NCBI GenBank assembly: GCA_965656445.1
Contig: CBFHKO010000008.1
Coordinates: 1 to 64,000 of the forward strand
Reading direction: 5' to 3'
Source: JAHEJA01 sp965656445
GTDB taxonomy: Bacteria; Pseudomonadota; Alphaproteobacteria; Rhodobacterales; Rhodobacteraceae
DNA: 64,000 nucleotides
Below, one piece after another: positions 8,095 to 16,907 of this stretch (position 1 is the first letter of the stretch; each line of letters opens with the position of its first letter). Position numbers and translations under genes: made by a program. A model generated the notes under the pieces. The model did not search any database. It saw only the letters and a program-made list of their open reading frames with translations, and was not told where the DNA came from.

Positions 8095-9966
8095 GTGTTT
8101 CACGTGAAACATTTTGACGTCATTGTTGTTGGCGGTGGTCACGCCGGTTGCGAAGCCGCCGCAGCTTCAGCGCGGATGGGCGTTCAAACCGCTCTAGTCA
8201 CGATGCGCCTTGAAGACCTAGGTGTCATGTCGTGTAACCCAGCAATCGGCGGATTGGGCAAGGGGCACCTCGTTCGCGAAATAGATGCCTTAGACGGAAT
8301 TATGGGAGTTGCAGCTGATAAAGCAGGCATTCAGTTCCGCCTTCTTAATCGTCGGAAGGGCCCAGCGGTACAGGGTCCCCGCGCACAGGCCGATAGAAAA
8401 CTATACCGTAAAGCAATTTCTGAATCGCTTCATGTACAAAAAAACCTCACAATATTGACAGGTGAGGTTGTTGATTTCCTTGGAACTGAAAACGAAGTTC
8501 AAGGTGTTTTATTGGCGGATGGGTCTGAAATCAGATCTACGTCAGTCATCCTGACGACTGGTACATTCCTCCGTGGTATTATCCATATCGGTGATAAGCA
8601 AAAATCAGGTGGTCGCATGGGGGATAATCCGTCCATCCGCTTGGCTGAGCGAATGGACAGTTATTCGCTTCCTTTAGGGCGTTTGAAAACAGGGACACCG
8701 CCACGCTTAGATTCTCGCACGATTAACTGGTATATCCTTGATAGTCAGCCTGGTGACGATGACCCAGTCTTGTTTTCATTCCTGTCAAAACAGCCTTATG
8801 CAACCCAGATTTCATGCGGCATTACTCACACCAATGCGAAGACACATGAAATTATCCGAGACAACCTAGATCGATCTGCAATGTATGGAGGGCACATTGA
8901 CGGCGTCGGTCCACGGTATTGCCCATCCATTGAGGACAAAGTTGTCCGTTTCGCCGATAAAGACTCTCATCAGGTTTTTCTTGAGCCGGAGGGTTTGGAT
9001 GACCATACGATTTATCCCAATGGAATTTCGACGTCTCTTCCTGTCGAGGTTCAGGATGATTACATCCATTCTATTGTCGGGCTTGAGTCTGCAAAAATTT
9101 TGCAGCCTGGCTATGCAATTGAATATGATTACATTGACCCACGCTCTCTGGATGCAACGCTCTCATTGAAAGGCGTGTCGGGCCTTTATCTGGCGGGCCA
9201 AATTAATGGGACCACAGGATATGAGGAGGCAGCCGCTCAAGGGATGGTTGCTGGACTGAACGCCGCGCGAAAATCTCAGGAGAAAGAGCCTGTCTACTTT
9301 TCTAGATCTGAGAGCTACATCGGTGTGATGGTTGATGATCTCATTACGCGCGGGGTGAGTGAGCCGTACCGAATGTTCACGTCTCGTGCTGAATTCAGAC
9401 TTTCTTTGAGGGCAGATAATGCGGATCAGAGACTAACACCTACGGGAATAGACATTGGGTGCGTTTCAGAGAGTCGCAATATAATTTTCTCTGATAAATT
9501 GGACCAGCTGGACGCGTGTAAATCTGTTATGGAGGGGACGACCTATTCGCCGAAACAACTTCAAAATGTCGGAATCAAGGTAAACCAGGATGGCTCACGC
9601 CGGAACCTGTTCCAGGTCTTAGCCTTTCCAGAGGTTACTTTTGATCAACTTCGAATCTTGGATGGTAGTCTTGCCGAGACTCCATCAGAAATTGGTGAAC
9701 AGTTAGAGAAGGACGCGCTTTATGCGAATTACATTCAGCGCCAGCATAAGGATATTGCTGCAATTGCTCGTGATGAGGCTCAAATTATCCCGGCTGATTT
9801 CGTTTATGATGGGATTGATGGTCTCTCTAATGAGCTAAAATCCAAATTGATCCAATTAAAGCCGTCAAATTTGGCCCAAGCTGGCAAGGTTGAAGGGATG
9901 ACTCCAGCGGCGCTGATGCTTTTGTTGGCCAAGTTACGCCAGCATTTCCGTCAAAAGGCGAGCTAG
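8095..9966 (+). CDS. mnmG: tRNA uridine-5-carboxymethylaminomethyl modification enzyme MnmG
   Basis: 623 residues. It is the FAD-binding partner of MnmE in U34 modification. The dinucleotide motif VIVVGGGHAGCEAA lies near the N-terminus, followed by SCNPAIGGLGKGHLVREIDAL; GLYLAGQINGTTGYEEAAAQG near residue 365 is the second family block. The start is a GTG at 8095 just after AAGGAG; another GTG at 8104 is possible. Both lie within a perfect parS palindrome, so the first codons (FHVKH) are dictated by that site. Ends one base before rsmG. Confidence 0.97.
   Translation: MFHVKHFDVIVVGGGHAGCEAAAASARMGVQTALVTMRLEDLGVMSCNPAIGGLGKGHLVREIDALDGIMGVAADKAGIQFRLLNRRKGPAVQGPRAQADRKLYRKAISESLHVQKNLTILTGEVVDFLGTENEVQGVLLADGSEIRSTSVILTTGTFLRGIIHIGDKQKSGGRMGDNPSIRLAERMDSYSLPLGRLKTGTPPRLDSRTINWYILDSQPGDDDPVLFSFLSKQPYATQISCGITHTNAKTHEIIRDNLDRSAMYGGHIDGVGPRYCPSIEDKVVRFADKDSHQVFLEPEGLDDHTIYPNGISTSLPVEVQDDYIHSIVGLESAKILQPGYAIEYDYIDPRSLDATLSLKGVSGLYLAGQINGTTGYEEAAAQGMVAGLNAARKSQEKEPVYFSRSESYIGVMVDDLITRGVSEPYRMFTSRAEFRLSLRADNADQRLTPTGIDIGCVSESRNIIFSDKLDQLDACKSVMEGTTYSPKQLQNVGIKVNQDGSRRNLFQVLAFPEVTFDQLRILDGSLAETPSEIGEQLEKDALYANYIQRQHKDIAAIARDEAQIIPADFVYDGIDGLSNELKSKLIQLKPSNLAQAGKVEGMTPAALMLLLAKLRQHFRQKAS
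8096..8111. other. parS: parS centromere site over the mnmG start
   Basis: TGTTTCACGTGAAACA, a perfect 16-bp palindrome identical to the well-known parS consensus bound by ParB. It overlaps the mnmG translation start and sits 5 bp behind the mnmE stop. parA and parB lie 2.5 kb to the right. Confidence 0.95.
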
Positions 9967-10575
9967 ATGACTTTATCGAACTACGATGTTTCACGTGAAA
10001 CATTGGACGACTTGGGCCATTATGTCGATTTAATTATTAAGTGGAATCCAAAAATCAATTTGGTTTCGCGCTCAACACTGGTTGATATTTGGTCGCGCCA
10101 TATCGAAGACTCCCTCCAAGTATACTATCACGCTCGTCCGATTAACTGTCACTGGCTTGATATAGGAAGTGGCGGTGGGCTGCCTGGTTTGGTTATTGCC
10201 ATTCTGGCAAAGCATGAAGATCAAGGGGTAAGCGTCACCTTAATGGAGAGCGATCAGCGTAAATCGGTCTTTCTGCGCACTGTTATTCGCGAACTTAGCT
10301 TACCTGCAAAGGTTGTGACCGACAGGATTGAGCTAGCTGAACCAGTAAAAGCAGACATTTTGTCAGCGCGCGCCTTGGCAGATCTTTCCATGCTAATGGA
10401 CTTCAGCGAACGACACCTGTCACAAGATGGATACGCTTTGTTCCAAAAGGGCAAAAATTGGCAAAGCGAAGTGCAGGCTGCACAAGAATCGTGGCAATTT
10501 GAATTTGAAGTTTTTAAAAGTATTACAGACGAAGATGCGGTCGTCTTGAAAATAGGGGGAATATCGCGTGCCTAG
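9967..10575 (+). CDS. rsmG: 16S rRNA (guanine527-N7)-methyltransferase RsmG
   Basis: 202 residues. It methylates G527 of 16S rRNA using SAM; loss gives low-level streptomycin resistance in other bacteria. The SAM-binding motif HWLDIGSGGGLPGLVIAI is near residue 59, and KINLVSRSTLVDIWSRHIEDSLQ is the family N-terminal block. The ATG is immediately after the mnmG stop. Codons 8-12 (VSRET) are part of a perfect parS site. The end overlaps the parA start by 8 bp. Confidence 0.96.
   Translation: MTLSNYDVSRETLDDLGHYVDLIIKWNPKINLVSRSTLVDIWSRHIEDSLQVYYHARPINCHWLDIGSGGGLPGLVIAILAKHEDQGVSVTLMESDQRKSVFLRTVIRELSLPAKVVTDRIELAEPVKADILSARALADLSMLMDFSERHLSQDGYALFQKGKNWQSEVQAAQESWQFEFEVFKSITDEDAVVLKIGGISRA
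9987..10002. other. parS: parS centromere site inside rsmG
   Basis: A second perfect TGTTTCACGTGAAACA palindrome, in the rsmG reading frame. It encodes VSRET near residue 10, the same peptide that the parS core encodes in coaE. Confidence 0.95.
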
Positions 10576-11380
10576 CTTAGGACTTTCAAGTGGTACTAAA
10601 ATTATTTCAGTCACCAATCAGAAGGGAGGCGTTGGTAAAACAACGACGACCATCAATTTGGCGGCCTCCCTCGTTGAGCAAGGTAAAAAGGTCCTCATGA
10701 TTGACCTCGATCCTCAGGGAAACGCGTCCACAGGGCTGGGCGTAGAGGTGGAAGATCGGGAATTCACCACATATGAGCTATTGGTCGAGGATGTTGAGCT
10801 AGACGATGTCATCATGCCTACCAGTATTGAGGGTTTATCTATTATTCCAGCTACGGTTGATTTGAGCTCGGCGGATATTGAGTTAATCGCAAATGAAAAG
10901 CGTAGCTATTTGCTACACGATGCTTTGCGTCAGGCGGGTATGGATAAGTATGGATTTGATTACATCCTGATTGATTGCCCGCCATCCTTAAACCTTTTGA
11001 CTGTGAATGCGATGGTCGCCTCTCATTCTGTTCTTATTCCGTTACAAAGTGAATTCTTCGCGTTGGAGGGGCTGTCACAGCTCATGTTGTCCATTCGCGA
11101 AGTGCGACACACAGCCAACCCAGATCTTCGCATCGAAGGTGTTGTTTTGACAATGTATGATGCGCGCAACAACCTGTCTCAACAGGTTGAGATGGACGCC
11201 CGCGATAACCTTGGTGAGTTGGTGTTTAAAACGATCATACCGCGCAATGTGCGCGTGAGTGAGGCGCCATCCTTTGCAATGCCAGTGACCCAGTATGACA
11301 GCGGCTCTAAAGGGGCCTTGGCCTACCGTTCGCTTGCGAAAGAATTGATTCAGAATAATGCGGCATTAATGACCCAATAA
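10568..11380 (+). CDS. parA: Chromosome-partitioning ATPase ParA
   Basis: 270 residues. ParA is a deviant-Walker ATPase that pulls ParB-parS complexes to the daughter cell halves. The deviant Walker A motif KGGVGKTTTTINLA is at residues 18-31, DLDPQGNASTGLG (switch I/A') near 50, and YILIDCPPSLNLLTVNA (Walker B) near 137. Its start codon is a GTG that overlaps the rsmG end by 8 bp. It is followed by parB after 12 bp. Location next to the proposed origin fits a chromosomal rather than a plasmid system. Confidence 0.97.
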   Translation: MPSLGLSSGTKIISVTNQKGGVGKTTTTINLAASLVEQGKKVLMIDLDPQGNASTGLGVEVEDREFTTYELLVEDVELDDVIMPTSIEGLSIIPATVDLSSADIELIANEKRSYLLHDALRQAGMDKYGFDYILIDCPPSLNLLTVNAMVASHSVLIPLQSEFFALEGLSQLMLSIREVRHTANPDLRIEGVVLTMYDARNNLSQQVEMDARDNLGELVFKTIIPRNVRVSEAPSFAMPVTQYDSGSKGALAYRSLAKELIQNNAALMTQ

Positions 11381-11392
11381 GGAGAAATACAA

Positions 11393-12304
11393 ATGAACGA
11401 TAAGAAACCAAAAAGAGCCTTGGGTCGTGGATTGTCTGCTTTGATGGCGGATGTTGATCAGCAAAAGTCAGGATCAACAGGCGGAGCTCCAGCTCAAGAG
11501 CGTGCCGACCGCATGATTCCGATTGAGCGGATTCACTCAAACCCAAATCAGCCGCGTCGTACTTTTACACAGGACCAGCTGAACGAACTTGCTGATTCTA
11601 TCAAAGCAAAGGGTGTTATTCAGCCGATCATCGTGCGCAAGATTAAGGGGACTGGAGCCGATTATGAAATTGTCGCGGGCGAACGGCGCTGGCGTGCGTC
11701 CCAGATTGCACAGCTTCATGAAGTGCCCGTGGTCATCCGCGACTATACGGATACAGAAGTCATCGAAGTCGCGATCATAGAAAACATCCAGCGTGCTGAG
11801 TTGAACCCAGTTGAAGAGGCGGCCGGGTATCGCCAGCTTATGGATCGCTTTGGCCACACGCAAGAAAAGCTGTCCGAAGCGCTTGGCAAAAGCCGCTCTC
11901 ACATTGCGAACCTCATGCGCCTTCTTAACCTTCCCGAGGAAGTTCAAGAGCTTTTGAAGGATGGGTCCCTGTCTGCAGGCCATGCTCGCGCATTGATCAC
12001 AAGTGATCATCCTGTTGAGCTTGCGCGTAAAGTTGTGGCCGGTGGATTGTCTGTCCGTGACACTGAAAAGCTGGTCAAGCGCGCCGCTCAGGGCGATCCT
12101 ACGCCCAAGTCAGCAACGGCTCCATCGTCAAAGACAACCAAGGACGCAGACACGATAGCGCTTGAGGGAGATTTATCCGCAGCTTTGCGGATGAAGGTTT
12201 CGGTAGATCATGACCTTGGTAAAGAGTCTGGTAAGATTGTCATAAAATATGACACGCTAGATCAACTCGATGATCTATGTCGAATCCTGAGCTCTACGAA
12301 TTAG
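11393..12304 (+). CDS. parB: Chromosome-partitioning protein ParB (CTPase)
   Basis: 303 residues. ParB loads at parS and spreads as a CTP-dependent sliding clamp. Order seen: N-terminal ParA-interacting stretch (KKPKRALGRGLSALMAD), CTP-binding domain with Box motif GERRWRAS near residue 98 and ENIQRAELNPVEEA, then the helix-turn-helix centre (QEKLSEALGKSRSHIANLMRLL) and a C-terminal dimerisation tail. Preceded by AAGGAG. Ends overlapping, tail to tail, with the leftward DUF454 gene by 11 bp. Confidence 0.97.
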   Translation: MNDKKPKRALGRGLSALMADVDQQKSGSTGGAPAQERADRMIPIERIHSNPNQPRRTFTQDQLNELADSIKAKGVIQPIIVRKIKGTGADYEIVAGERRWRASQIAQLHEVPVVIRDYTDTEVIEVAIIENIQRAELNPVEEAAGYRQLMDRFGHTQEKLSEALGKSRSHIANLMRLLNLPEEVQELLKDGSLSAGHARALITSDHPVELARKVVAGGLSVRDTEKLVKRAAQGDPTPKSATAPSSKTTKDADTIALEGDLSAALRMKVSVDHDLGKESGKIVIKYDTLDQLDDLCRILSSTN

Positions 12305-12647
12305 GGCGGCTCCAGATAAACATCATGACGCACCCAAGTACGACCACTTGAATACCAAGAACATATAGTGGGACGCGGACGACAATAGAGATGAGAAAGA
12401 CAATGGCGATTGATACAGTCGCCATTTTTTTTGCTGCAGGACGTATAGCGCCGCTGCGTTTCCAATCCGATATCAGAGGGCCAAAGGTCTTGTGGCGTAT
12501 TAGCCAAGAATGAAGCCGTTCCGATGATCGCGCAAAACAAAAGGCGGCCAATAAAACAAATGGAACGGTGGGTATCAGCGGAAGGACAACGCCAATGAAT
12601 CCTAGGCCCAAGCTCACTAATCCGCAGATTAACCAAACTATTCGCAT
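12294..12647 (-). CDS. DUF454 (YbaN-like) inner-membrane protein
   Basis: 117 residues. The sequence VWLICGLVSLGLGFIGVVLPLIPTVPFVLLAAFCFARSSERLHSWL is the DUF454/YbaN pattern: two tight hydrophobic helices, then a FxRSSxRxHxWL block, then a third and possibly a fourth helix (IAIVFLISIVVRVPLYVLGIQVVVLG). No biochemical role is established for the family. It starts one base after the hemW stop, so it is likely in one operon with rph-rdgB-hemW. Confidence 0.85.
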   Translation of the reverse strand: MRIVWLICGLVSLGLGFIGVVLPLIPTVPFVLLAAFCFARSSERLHSWLIRHKTFGPLISDWKRSGAIRPAAKKMATVSIAIVFLISIVVRVPLYVLGIQVVVLGCVMMFIWSRPNS

Positions 12648-12648
12648 A

Positions 12649-13809
12649 TCATTGATCCACTAAGAGGCGGTCTAGAATTGCGTTTAGGACAGGTCGTCCT
12701 TGCACAGTGGTCCTTAGTTGGTCACCTAAAACGTCAATCATTCCTAGGTCTATCAATTCTGATAGGACAGATTCACTGAGAGCCTGTCCCGTTATCTCAA
12801 CATACCGAGATAGAGATACACCAGCATTTATTCGCATTCCCATCAGCAAATATTCGGCGCCTTGATCCGACGCTGTAATTGGGTCGCACAAAGATTCCCC
12901 TGACCCGTTGGCCACGGCATCGAGCCATGCTTTTGGCTGAAGATGGTTTTCGGTCGCGAATTTTTGACCACCCATCGTGACGCGTCCATGCGCGCCTGGT
13001 CCGATGCCAACGTAATCTCCATAACGCCAATAGATCAGGTTATGGCGGCTTTCACTGCCTATTTTGGCGTGATTAGACACTTCATACGCCGGCATATCAA
13101 ATTCGGCACAGATGTCTTGTGTCGCTAGATACATGTCCGCGGCCGTATCATCGGAGGGCAACCCACGCAGACCACCGCGATTATAGCGATCCCCAAAGGC
13201 CGTGCCTTGTTCAATGGTAAGCTGGTAGAGCGATAGGTGATCAATCGCCATCGATAACGCTTGCCGAAGCTCTTTGCTCCAGTGTTCTAGCGTTTGATCT
13301 TGGCGCGCATAAATCAGATCAAAGCTCACACGTTCAAATTCAGTGCGCGCGATGTCGAAGGCGTCGAAAGCCTCTTGCACGGAATGGATACGGCCCAACC
13401 GTTTGAGGTCATTGTCATTCAGGGCCTGTATCCCCATCGAGATGCGATTGACGCCTGCCTGATGAAATCCGCGAAACCGGCCAGCTTCGACTGAACTTGG
13501 GTTGGCTTCTAATGTGACCTCTAGATCATTCGCTTGCGGCCAGAGGGCTGCAACCTTGTCCAAGATCGCAGACACGGTTTCTGGTGCCATAAGGCTTGGT
13601 GTTCCGCCGCCAAAAAACACAGAATTCAAAACGCGGTTAGGCGTGAGGGACGCTGTGCGGTCTAGCTCGGCCAAATACGAGTTAAGCCATTGTTTTTGAT
13701 CAATAAATTTAGATACATGGCTATTAAAGTCGCAATATGGACATTTGGCCTCGCAAAAGGGCCAATGAATATAGAGCCCAAAGCCCCCGTTGCGCCAATC
13801 CTCAGCCAA
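12649..13809 (-). CDS. hemW: Heme chaperone HemW (radical SAM)
   Basis: 386 residues. The N-terminal radical-SAM motif is GLYIHWPFCEAKCPYCDFN (CxxxCxxC, residues about 15-25), followed by FGGGTPSLM and ISMGIQALNDNDLKRLGR. The length and the absence of the N-terminal extension of HemN favour HemW, which binds heme for delivery to apoproteins, over coproporphyrinogen dehydrogenase; the two are often confused. The start overlaps rdgB by 8 bp. Confidence 0.9.
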   Translation of the reverse strand: MAEDWRNGGFGLYIHWPFCEAKCPYCDFNSHVSKFIDQKQWLNSYLAELDRTASLTPNRVLNSVFFGGGTPSLMAPETVSAILDKVAALWPQANDLEVTLEANPSSVEAGRFRGFHQAGVNRISMGIQALNDNDLKRLGRIHSVQEAFDAFDIARTEFERVSFDLIYARQDQTLEHWSKELRQALSMAIDHLSLYQLTIEQGTAFGDRYNRGGLRGLPSDDTAADMYLATQDICAEFDMPAYEVSNHAKIGSESRHNLIYWRYGDYVGIGPGAHGRVTMGGQKFATENHLQPKAWLDAVANGSGESLCDPITASDQGAEYLLMGMRINAGVSLSRYVEITGQALSESVLSELIDLGMIDVLGDQLRTTVQGRPVLNAILDRLLVDQ

Positions 13810-14413
13810 AACAGCCAGCTATGAATTTTTTGAACGCATCTGCACGGTGGCTAATTTTGTTCTTTTCCCATCGATCCATTTCGCCAAAGGTTATGTCATA
13901 TCCGTTTGGTTGAAAAATTGGATCATAGCCGTGGCCTTGGTCGCCACGCATGGGCCAAACAAGCTGGCCTGGCATGACGCCTTCGAAAACCTCATCGTGA
14001 CCATCTGGCCAAGCCAACACAAGAGTACAGCGAAACTGTGCGATGCGGGGGTAGGGCGCATTCGCTTTTTCAAGCAGGTCATTTGTCTTGGTCATTGCCA
14101 TGACAAAATCGCGACCATTCGGCGTTTCCGCCCAATCGGCCGTATACACACCAGGCTGACCATCCAGCGCGTCAATTGATATACCGCTATCGTCTGACAA
14201 TGAGGGCAAGCCGGTCGCTTTGGCGCCAGCGTGGGCCTTGATCCTTGCGTTGCCAACAAAGGTTGTTTCGGTTTCTTCGGGCTCGTCGAGCTTCATCTCA
14301 GCCGCACCCACAACCTTAATGTTGAAGGGTTTCAGAAGATCGGAAATCTCTTCTAGTTTGCCTTGATTGTGAGTTGCGACCAAGAGTGTGTCGCCCGAAA
14401 ACTTCCGTGTCAT
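13802..14413 (-). CDS. rdgB: XTP/dITP diphosphatase (Ham1/RdgB)
   Basis: 203 residues. It hydrolyses non-canonical purine nucleotides to keep them out of DNA. The N-terminal motif LLVATHNQGKLEEISDLL and the active-site block PSLSDDSGISIDALDGQPGV are both present, as is GYDPIFQPNGYDITFGEM. The ATG forms an ATGA overlap with rph. This rph-rdgB-hemW order is common in alphaproteobacteria. Confidence 0.96.
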   Translation of the reverse strand: MTRKFSGDTLLVATHNQGKLEEISDLLKPFNIKVVGAAEMKLDEPEETETTFVGNARIKAHAGAKATGLPSLSDDSGISIDALDGQPGVYTADWAETPNGRDFVMAMTKTNDLLEKANAPYPRIAQFRCTLVLAWPDGHDEVFEGVMPGQLVWPMRGDQGHGYDPIFQPNGYDITFGEMDRWEKNKISHRADAFKKFIAGCFG

Positions 14414-15123
14414 TTTACAGCGGCCTCCTGAGCGGCGACCAATTCCTTGATGCCTTTATCGGCCAGATCAAGAAGTTGGTTCATTTGATCACGGGAATAG
14501 GTCGATCCTTCTGCGCTCATCTGGGTTTCGATCATTTGACCGTTGCCGAGCATGATGAAATTGCCATCAACGCCGGCTTCGCTGTCTTCGGGATAATCGA
14601 GGTCCAAAACAGTTTGGCCCGCATAAATCCCACAGCTGATGGCGGCAACAGGCGAAATCAAAGGATCAGTTGCTACATCACCCGCTTTGATCAGCTTTTT
14701 AACGGCAAGCTTTAGCGCGACCCAACCGCCAGTAATAGATGCACAGCGTGTGCCTCCGTCGGCTTGAATAACATCACAGTCTACAGTGATTTGACGCTCG
14801 CCCATGGCAACGCGATCGACACCTGCACGCAGGGAGCGACCGATAAGGCGCTGAATTTCAACTGTACGGCCACCCTGTTTCCCAGAGGCCGCTTCGCGAC
14901 GCATACGGGATCCTGTTGACCGAGGAAGCATACCATATTCCGCAGTCACCCAACCGAGGCCGGAGCCTTTGATAAACGGCGGAACGCGGTCTTCGATCGT
15001 GGCTGTACACAAAACATGCGTATCGCCCATTTTAATCAAACAGGACCCTTCGGCGTGTTTGGTTACATTTGTTTCGATGGAAACGGGGCGAAGTTGATCT
15101 AGGTTTCTTCCTGAGGGGCGCAT
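14410..15123 (-). CDS. rph: Ribonuclease PH
   Basis: 237 residues from the ATG at 15123; an upstream ATG at 15162 would add 13 residues not seen in the family. RNase PH trims tRNA 3' ends phosphorolytically. The N-terminus MRPSGRNLDQLRPVSIETNVTKHAEGSCL, RREAASGKQGGRTVEIQRLIGRSLRA and DCDVIQADGGTRCASITGG are hallmark blocks. It is divergent from hrcA, 112 bp away. Confidence 0.96.
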   Translation of the reverse strand: MRPSGRNLDQLRPVSIETNVTKHAEGSCLIKMGDTHVLCTATIEDRVPPFIKGSGLGWVTAEYGMLPRSTGSRMRREAASGKQGGRTVEIQRLIGRSLRAGVDRVAMGERQITVDCDVIQADGGTRCASITGGWVALKLAVKKLIKAGDVATDPLISPVAAISCGIYAGQTVLDLDYPEDSEAGVDGNFIMLGNGQMIETQMSAEGSTYSRDQMNQLLDLADKGIKELVAAQEAAVK

Positions 15124-15165
15124 AAAACTATCCTTTTCTGTTGGCGCTTGGATACAAGGCATTGC

Positions 15166-15181
15166 CCCTTGAAAGCAAGGG
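15166..15181. promoter_or_regulatory. Inverted repeat and possible heat-shock promoter before hrcA
   Basis: CCCTTG-AAAG-CAAGGG lies 55 bp before hrcA. The left arm reads CCTTGAAA, like the -35 element of alphaproteobacterial sigma-32 promoters; a matching -10 is not obvious. A classical CIRCE operator for HrcA was not found here. Confidence 0.3.
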
Positions 15182-15235
15182 TGATTGACCTTTTCTTTGT
15201 GGCGGTTTTAATGCGTATCCGATAAGGATTATGGA

Positions 15236-16300
15236 ATGAACGACAAGGCTGGCATTTTAACCGAAATGAATGATCGCTCGCGCGAAGTATTTCGGCGCGT
15301 GGTCGAGGGATATTTGCACAACGGCGAACCTGTAGGGTCACGGACGTTGACCCGCGATTTCAGCGAAAAGATCAGCGCCGCGACCATTCGCAATGTGATG
15401 CAAGACTTGGAGCATCTCGGTTTATTGGACAGCCCGCATATTTCCGCGGGTCGCATTCCGACGCAATCGGGCTTGCGTATGTTTGTTGATGGATTGCTTG
15501 AGGTTGATCCGTTGGATGACACTGACCGCGACAAGCTTGATCAAACGCTGGGCAGCAATACGCCAGATGTTGCCAGTATGTTGGATCGTGTTGGGTCGGC
15601 GTTATCGGGGATCACTCAGGGCGCGTCGCTGGTTCTAACGCCAAAACATGAGGCGCCGATTAAGCATATCGAATTTGTGTCGCTGTCGATTGACAAGGCT
15701 TTGGTGGTTCTTGTCTTTGCGGACGGTCATGTGGAAAATAGGATTTTCACGCCCCCACTTGGACAAACGCCAAGCTCAATGCGCGAGGCGGCGAATTTCT
15801 TGAACGCGGTTATGGAGGGTCGCACCCTAAGTGAATCCCGCATTGTCATTCAAAAAGAAATCGCAGAGCGCCGGCGTGAAATCGACAAGCTGTCACAAGA
15901 TTTGATTGAAAGCGGCCTTGCGGTTTGGAGCGAGGGTGAAGAACATAACGAACGCTTGATCGTGCGCGGTCGTGCGAATCTTTTGGAAAATAGCACCGAG
16001 GCCGAAGAGCTAGAGCGCGTCCGAACCCTCTTTGATGACCTCGAACGCAAGCGAGACATTGCCAATTTTCTTGATTCCACGGAACAGGGCGATGGCGTGC
16101 GCATTTTTATTGGGTCTGAGAACAAACTTTTTTCACTTTCGGGTTCCTCTTTGGTGGTTTCTCCTTATATGAACGCGGAACGAAAGATTATTGGCGCGGT
16201 TGGTGTTATTGGGCCGACGCGTCTAAACTATGGACGGATTGTGCCGATTGTGGATTACACGGCGCAACTGGTTGGGAAATTAATTTCTGATCGGAGTTAG
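15236..16300 (+). CDS. hrcA: Heat-inducible transcription repressor HrcA
   Basis: 354 residues. It represses class I heat-shock genes at CIRCE operators and responds to GroE. The N-terminal winged helix (about 10-75) contains SREVFRRVVEGYLHNGEPVGSRTLTRDF and SAATIRNVMQDLEHLGLLDSPHISAGRIPT. The GAF-like middle and the C-terminal dimerisation block (GAVGVIGPTRLNYGRIVPIVDYTA) are intact. Followed by grpE after 9 bp, the usual pair; dnaK-dnaJ are not in this window. Confidence 0.96.
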   Translation: MNDKAGILTEMNDRSREVFRRVVEGYLHNGEPVGSRTLTRDFSEKISAATIRNVMQDLEHLGLLDSPHISAGRIPTQSGLRMFVDGLLEVDPLDDTDRDKLDQTLGSNTPDVASMLDRVGSALSGITQGASLVLTPKHEAPIKHIEFVSLSIDKALVVLVFADGHVENRIFTPPLGQTPSSMREAANFLNAVMEGRTLSESRIVIQKEIAERRREIDKLSQDLIESGLAVWSEGEEHNERLIVRGRANLLENSTEAEELERVRTLFDDLERKRDIANFLDSTEQGDGVRIFIGSENKLFSLSGSSLVVSPYMNAERKIIGAVGVIGPTRLNYGRIVPIVDYTAQLVGKLISDRS

Positions 16301-16309
16301 AGGTAAATT

Positions 16310-16876
16310 ATGGCAGAGCCGAACAACGAAGACTTTTTGGATGATATCGACATGGCCGAAGCAGAAGAGCTTGGCGATGAATTGCTAGACATCGATGCCG
16401 AAGTAGCGGCCCTAGACGAATTGGACGCGATCCGCGCAGAGCGTGATGAATACAAAGAACGCTTTATGCGCGCTTTGGCAGATGCGGAAAATTCCCGCAA
16501 ACGTGCGGATAAGGATCGCAAAGAGGCCGAGAATTACGGCGGCTCTAAATTGGCGCGTGATTTGTTGCCAGTCTACGACAACATGAAACGTGCGATCGAA
16601 GCGGCAGGCGACGAACAGCGAGAAGCGGCGAGCGCTTTGATTGAAGGCGTCGAACTTACAATGCGCGAATTGGTCAATGTTTTCCGCAAGCACGGAATTG
16701 AACCAATCTCTCCTGCAGTTGGTGATAAATTCGACCCGCAAGTGCACCAAGCGATGTTCGAAGCCCCAGTTCCGGGAACCAAAGCGGGAGACATTATTCA
16801 GGTGTCTGCAGAAGGGTTCATGTTGCACGACAGATTGCTGAGACCCGCACAGGTTGGCGTTTCATCAACAACATAA
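16310..16876 (+). CDS. grpE: Nucleotide exchange factor GrpE
   Basis: 188 residues. GrpE releases ADP from DnaK. It has an acidic N-terminus (DFLDDIDMAEAEELGDELLD), a long helix (about 40-90, with ERFMRALADAENSRKRADKDRKEAENYGGSKLARDLLPVYDN) and the C-terminal beta domain (HGIEPISPAVGDKFDPQVHQAM and GFMLHDRLLRPAQVGVS). Probably co-transcribed with hrcA and ended by the hairpin directly after the stop. Confidence 0.96.
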   Translation: MAEPNNEDFLDDIDMAEAEELGDELLDIDAEVAALDELDAIRAERDEYKERFMRALADAENSRKRADKDRKEAENYGGSKLARDLLPVYDNMKRAIEAAGDEQREAASALIEGVELTMRELVNVFRKHGIEPISPAVGDKFDPQVHQAMFEAPVPGTKAGDIIQVSAEGFMLHDRLLRPAQVGVSSTT

Positions 16877-16879
16877 ATC

Positions 16880-16904
16880 AAAGGCCGCCATGAGCGGCCT
16901 TTTT
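16880..16904 (+). terminator. Intrinsic terminator after grpE
   Basis: AAAGGCCGC (16880-16888), a 5-base loop, then GCGGCCTTT (16894-16902) and TT, starting 4 bp after grpE. It lies between convergent grpE and mutS and could also act for mutS, although the T-run on that strand is shorter. Confidence 0.85.
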
Positions 16905-16907
16905 CAT

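Noticed and set aside
12649..13809. Annotation as coproporphyrinogen III dehydrogenase HemN.
   Set aside because: The protein lacks the HemN N-terminal extension, and its length and neighbours (rdgB, rph) fit HemW.
15124..15235. Looked for a CIRCE operator before hrcA.
   Set aside because: The TTAGCACTC-N9-GAGTGCTAA pattern is not there; only an unrelated CCCTTG/CAAGGG repeat is.
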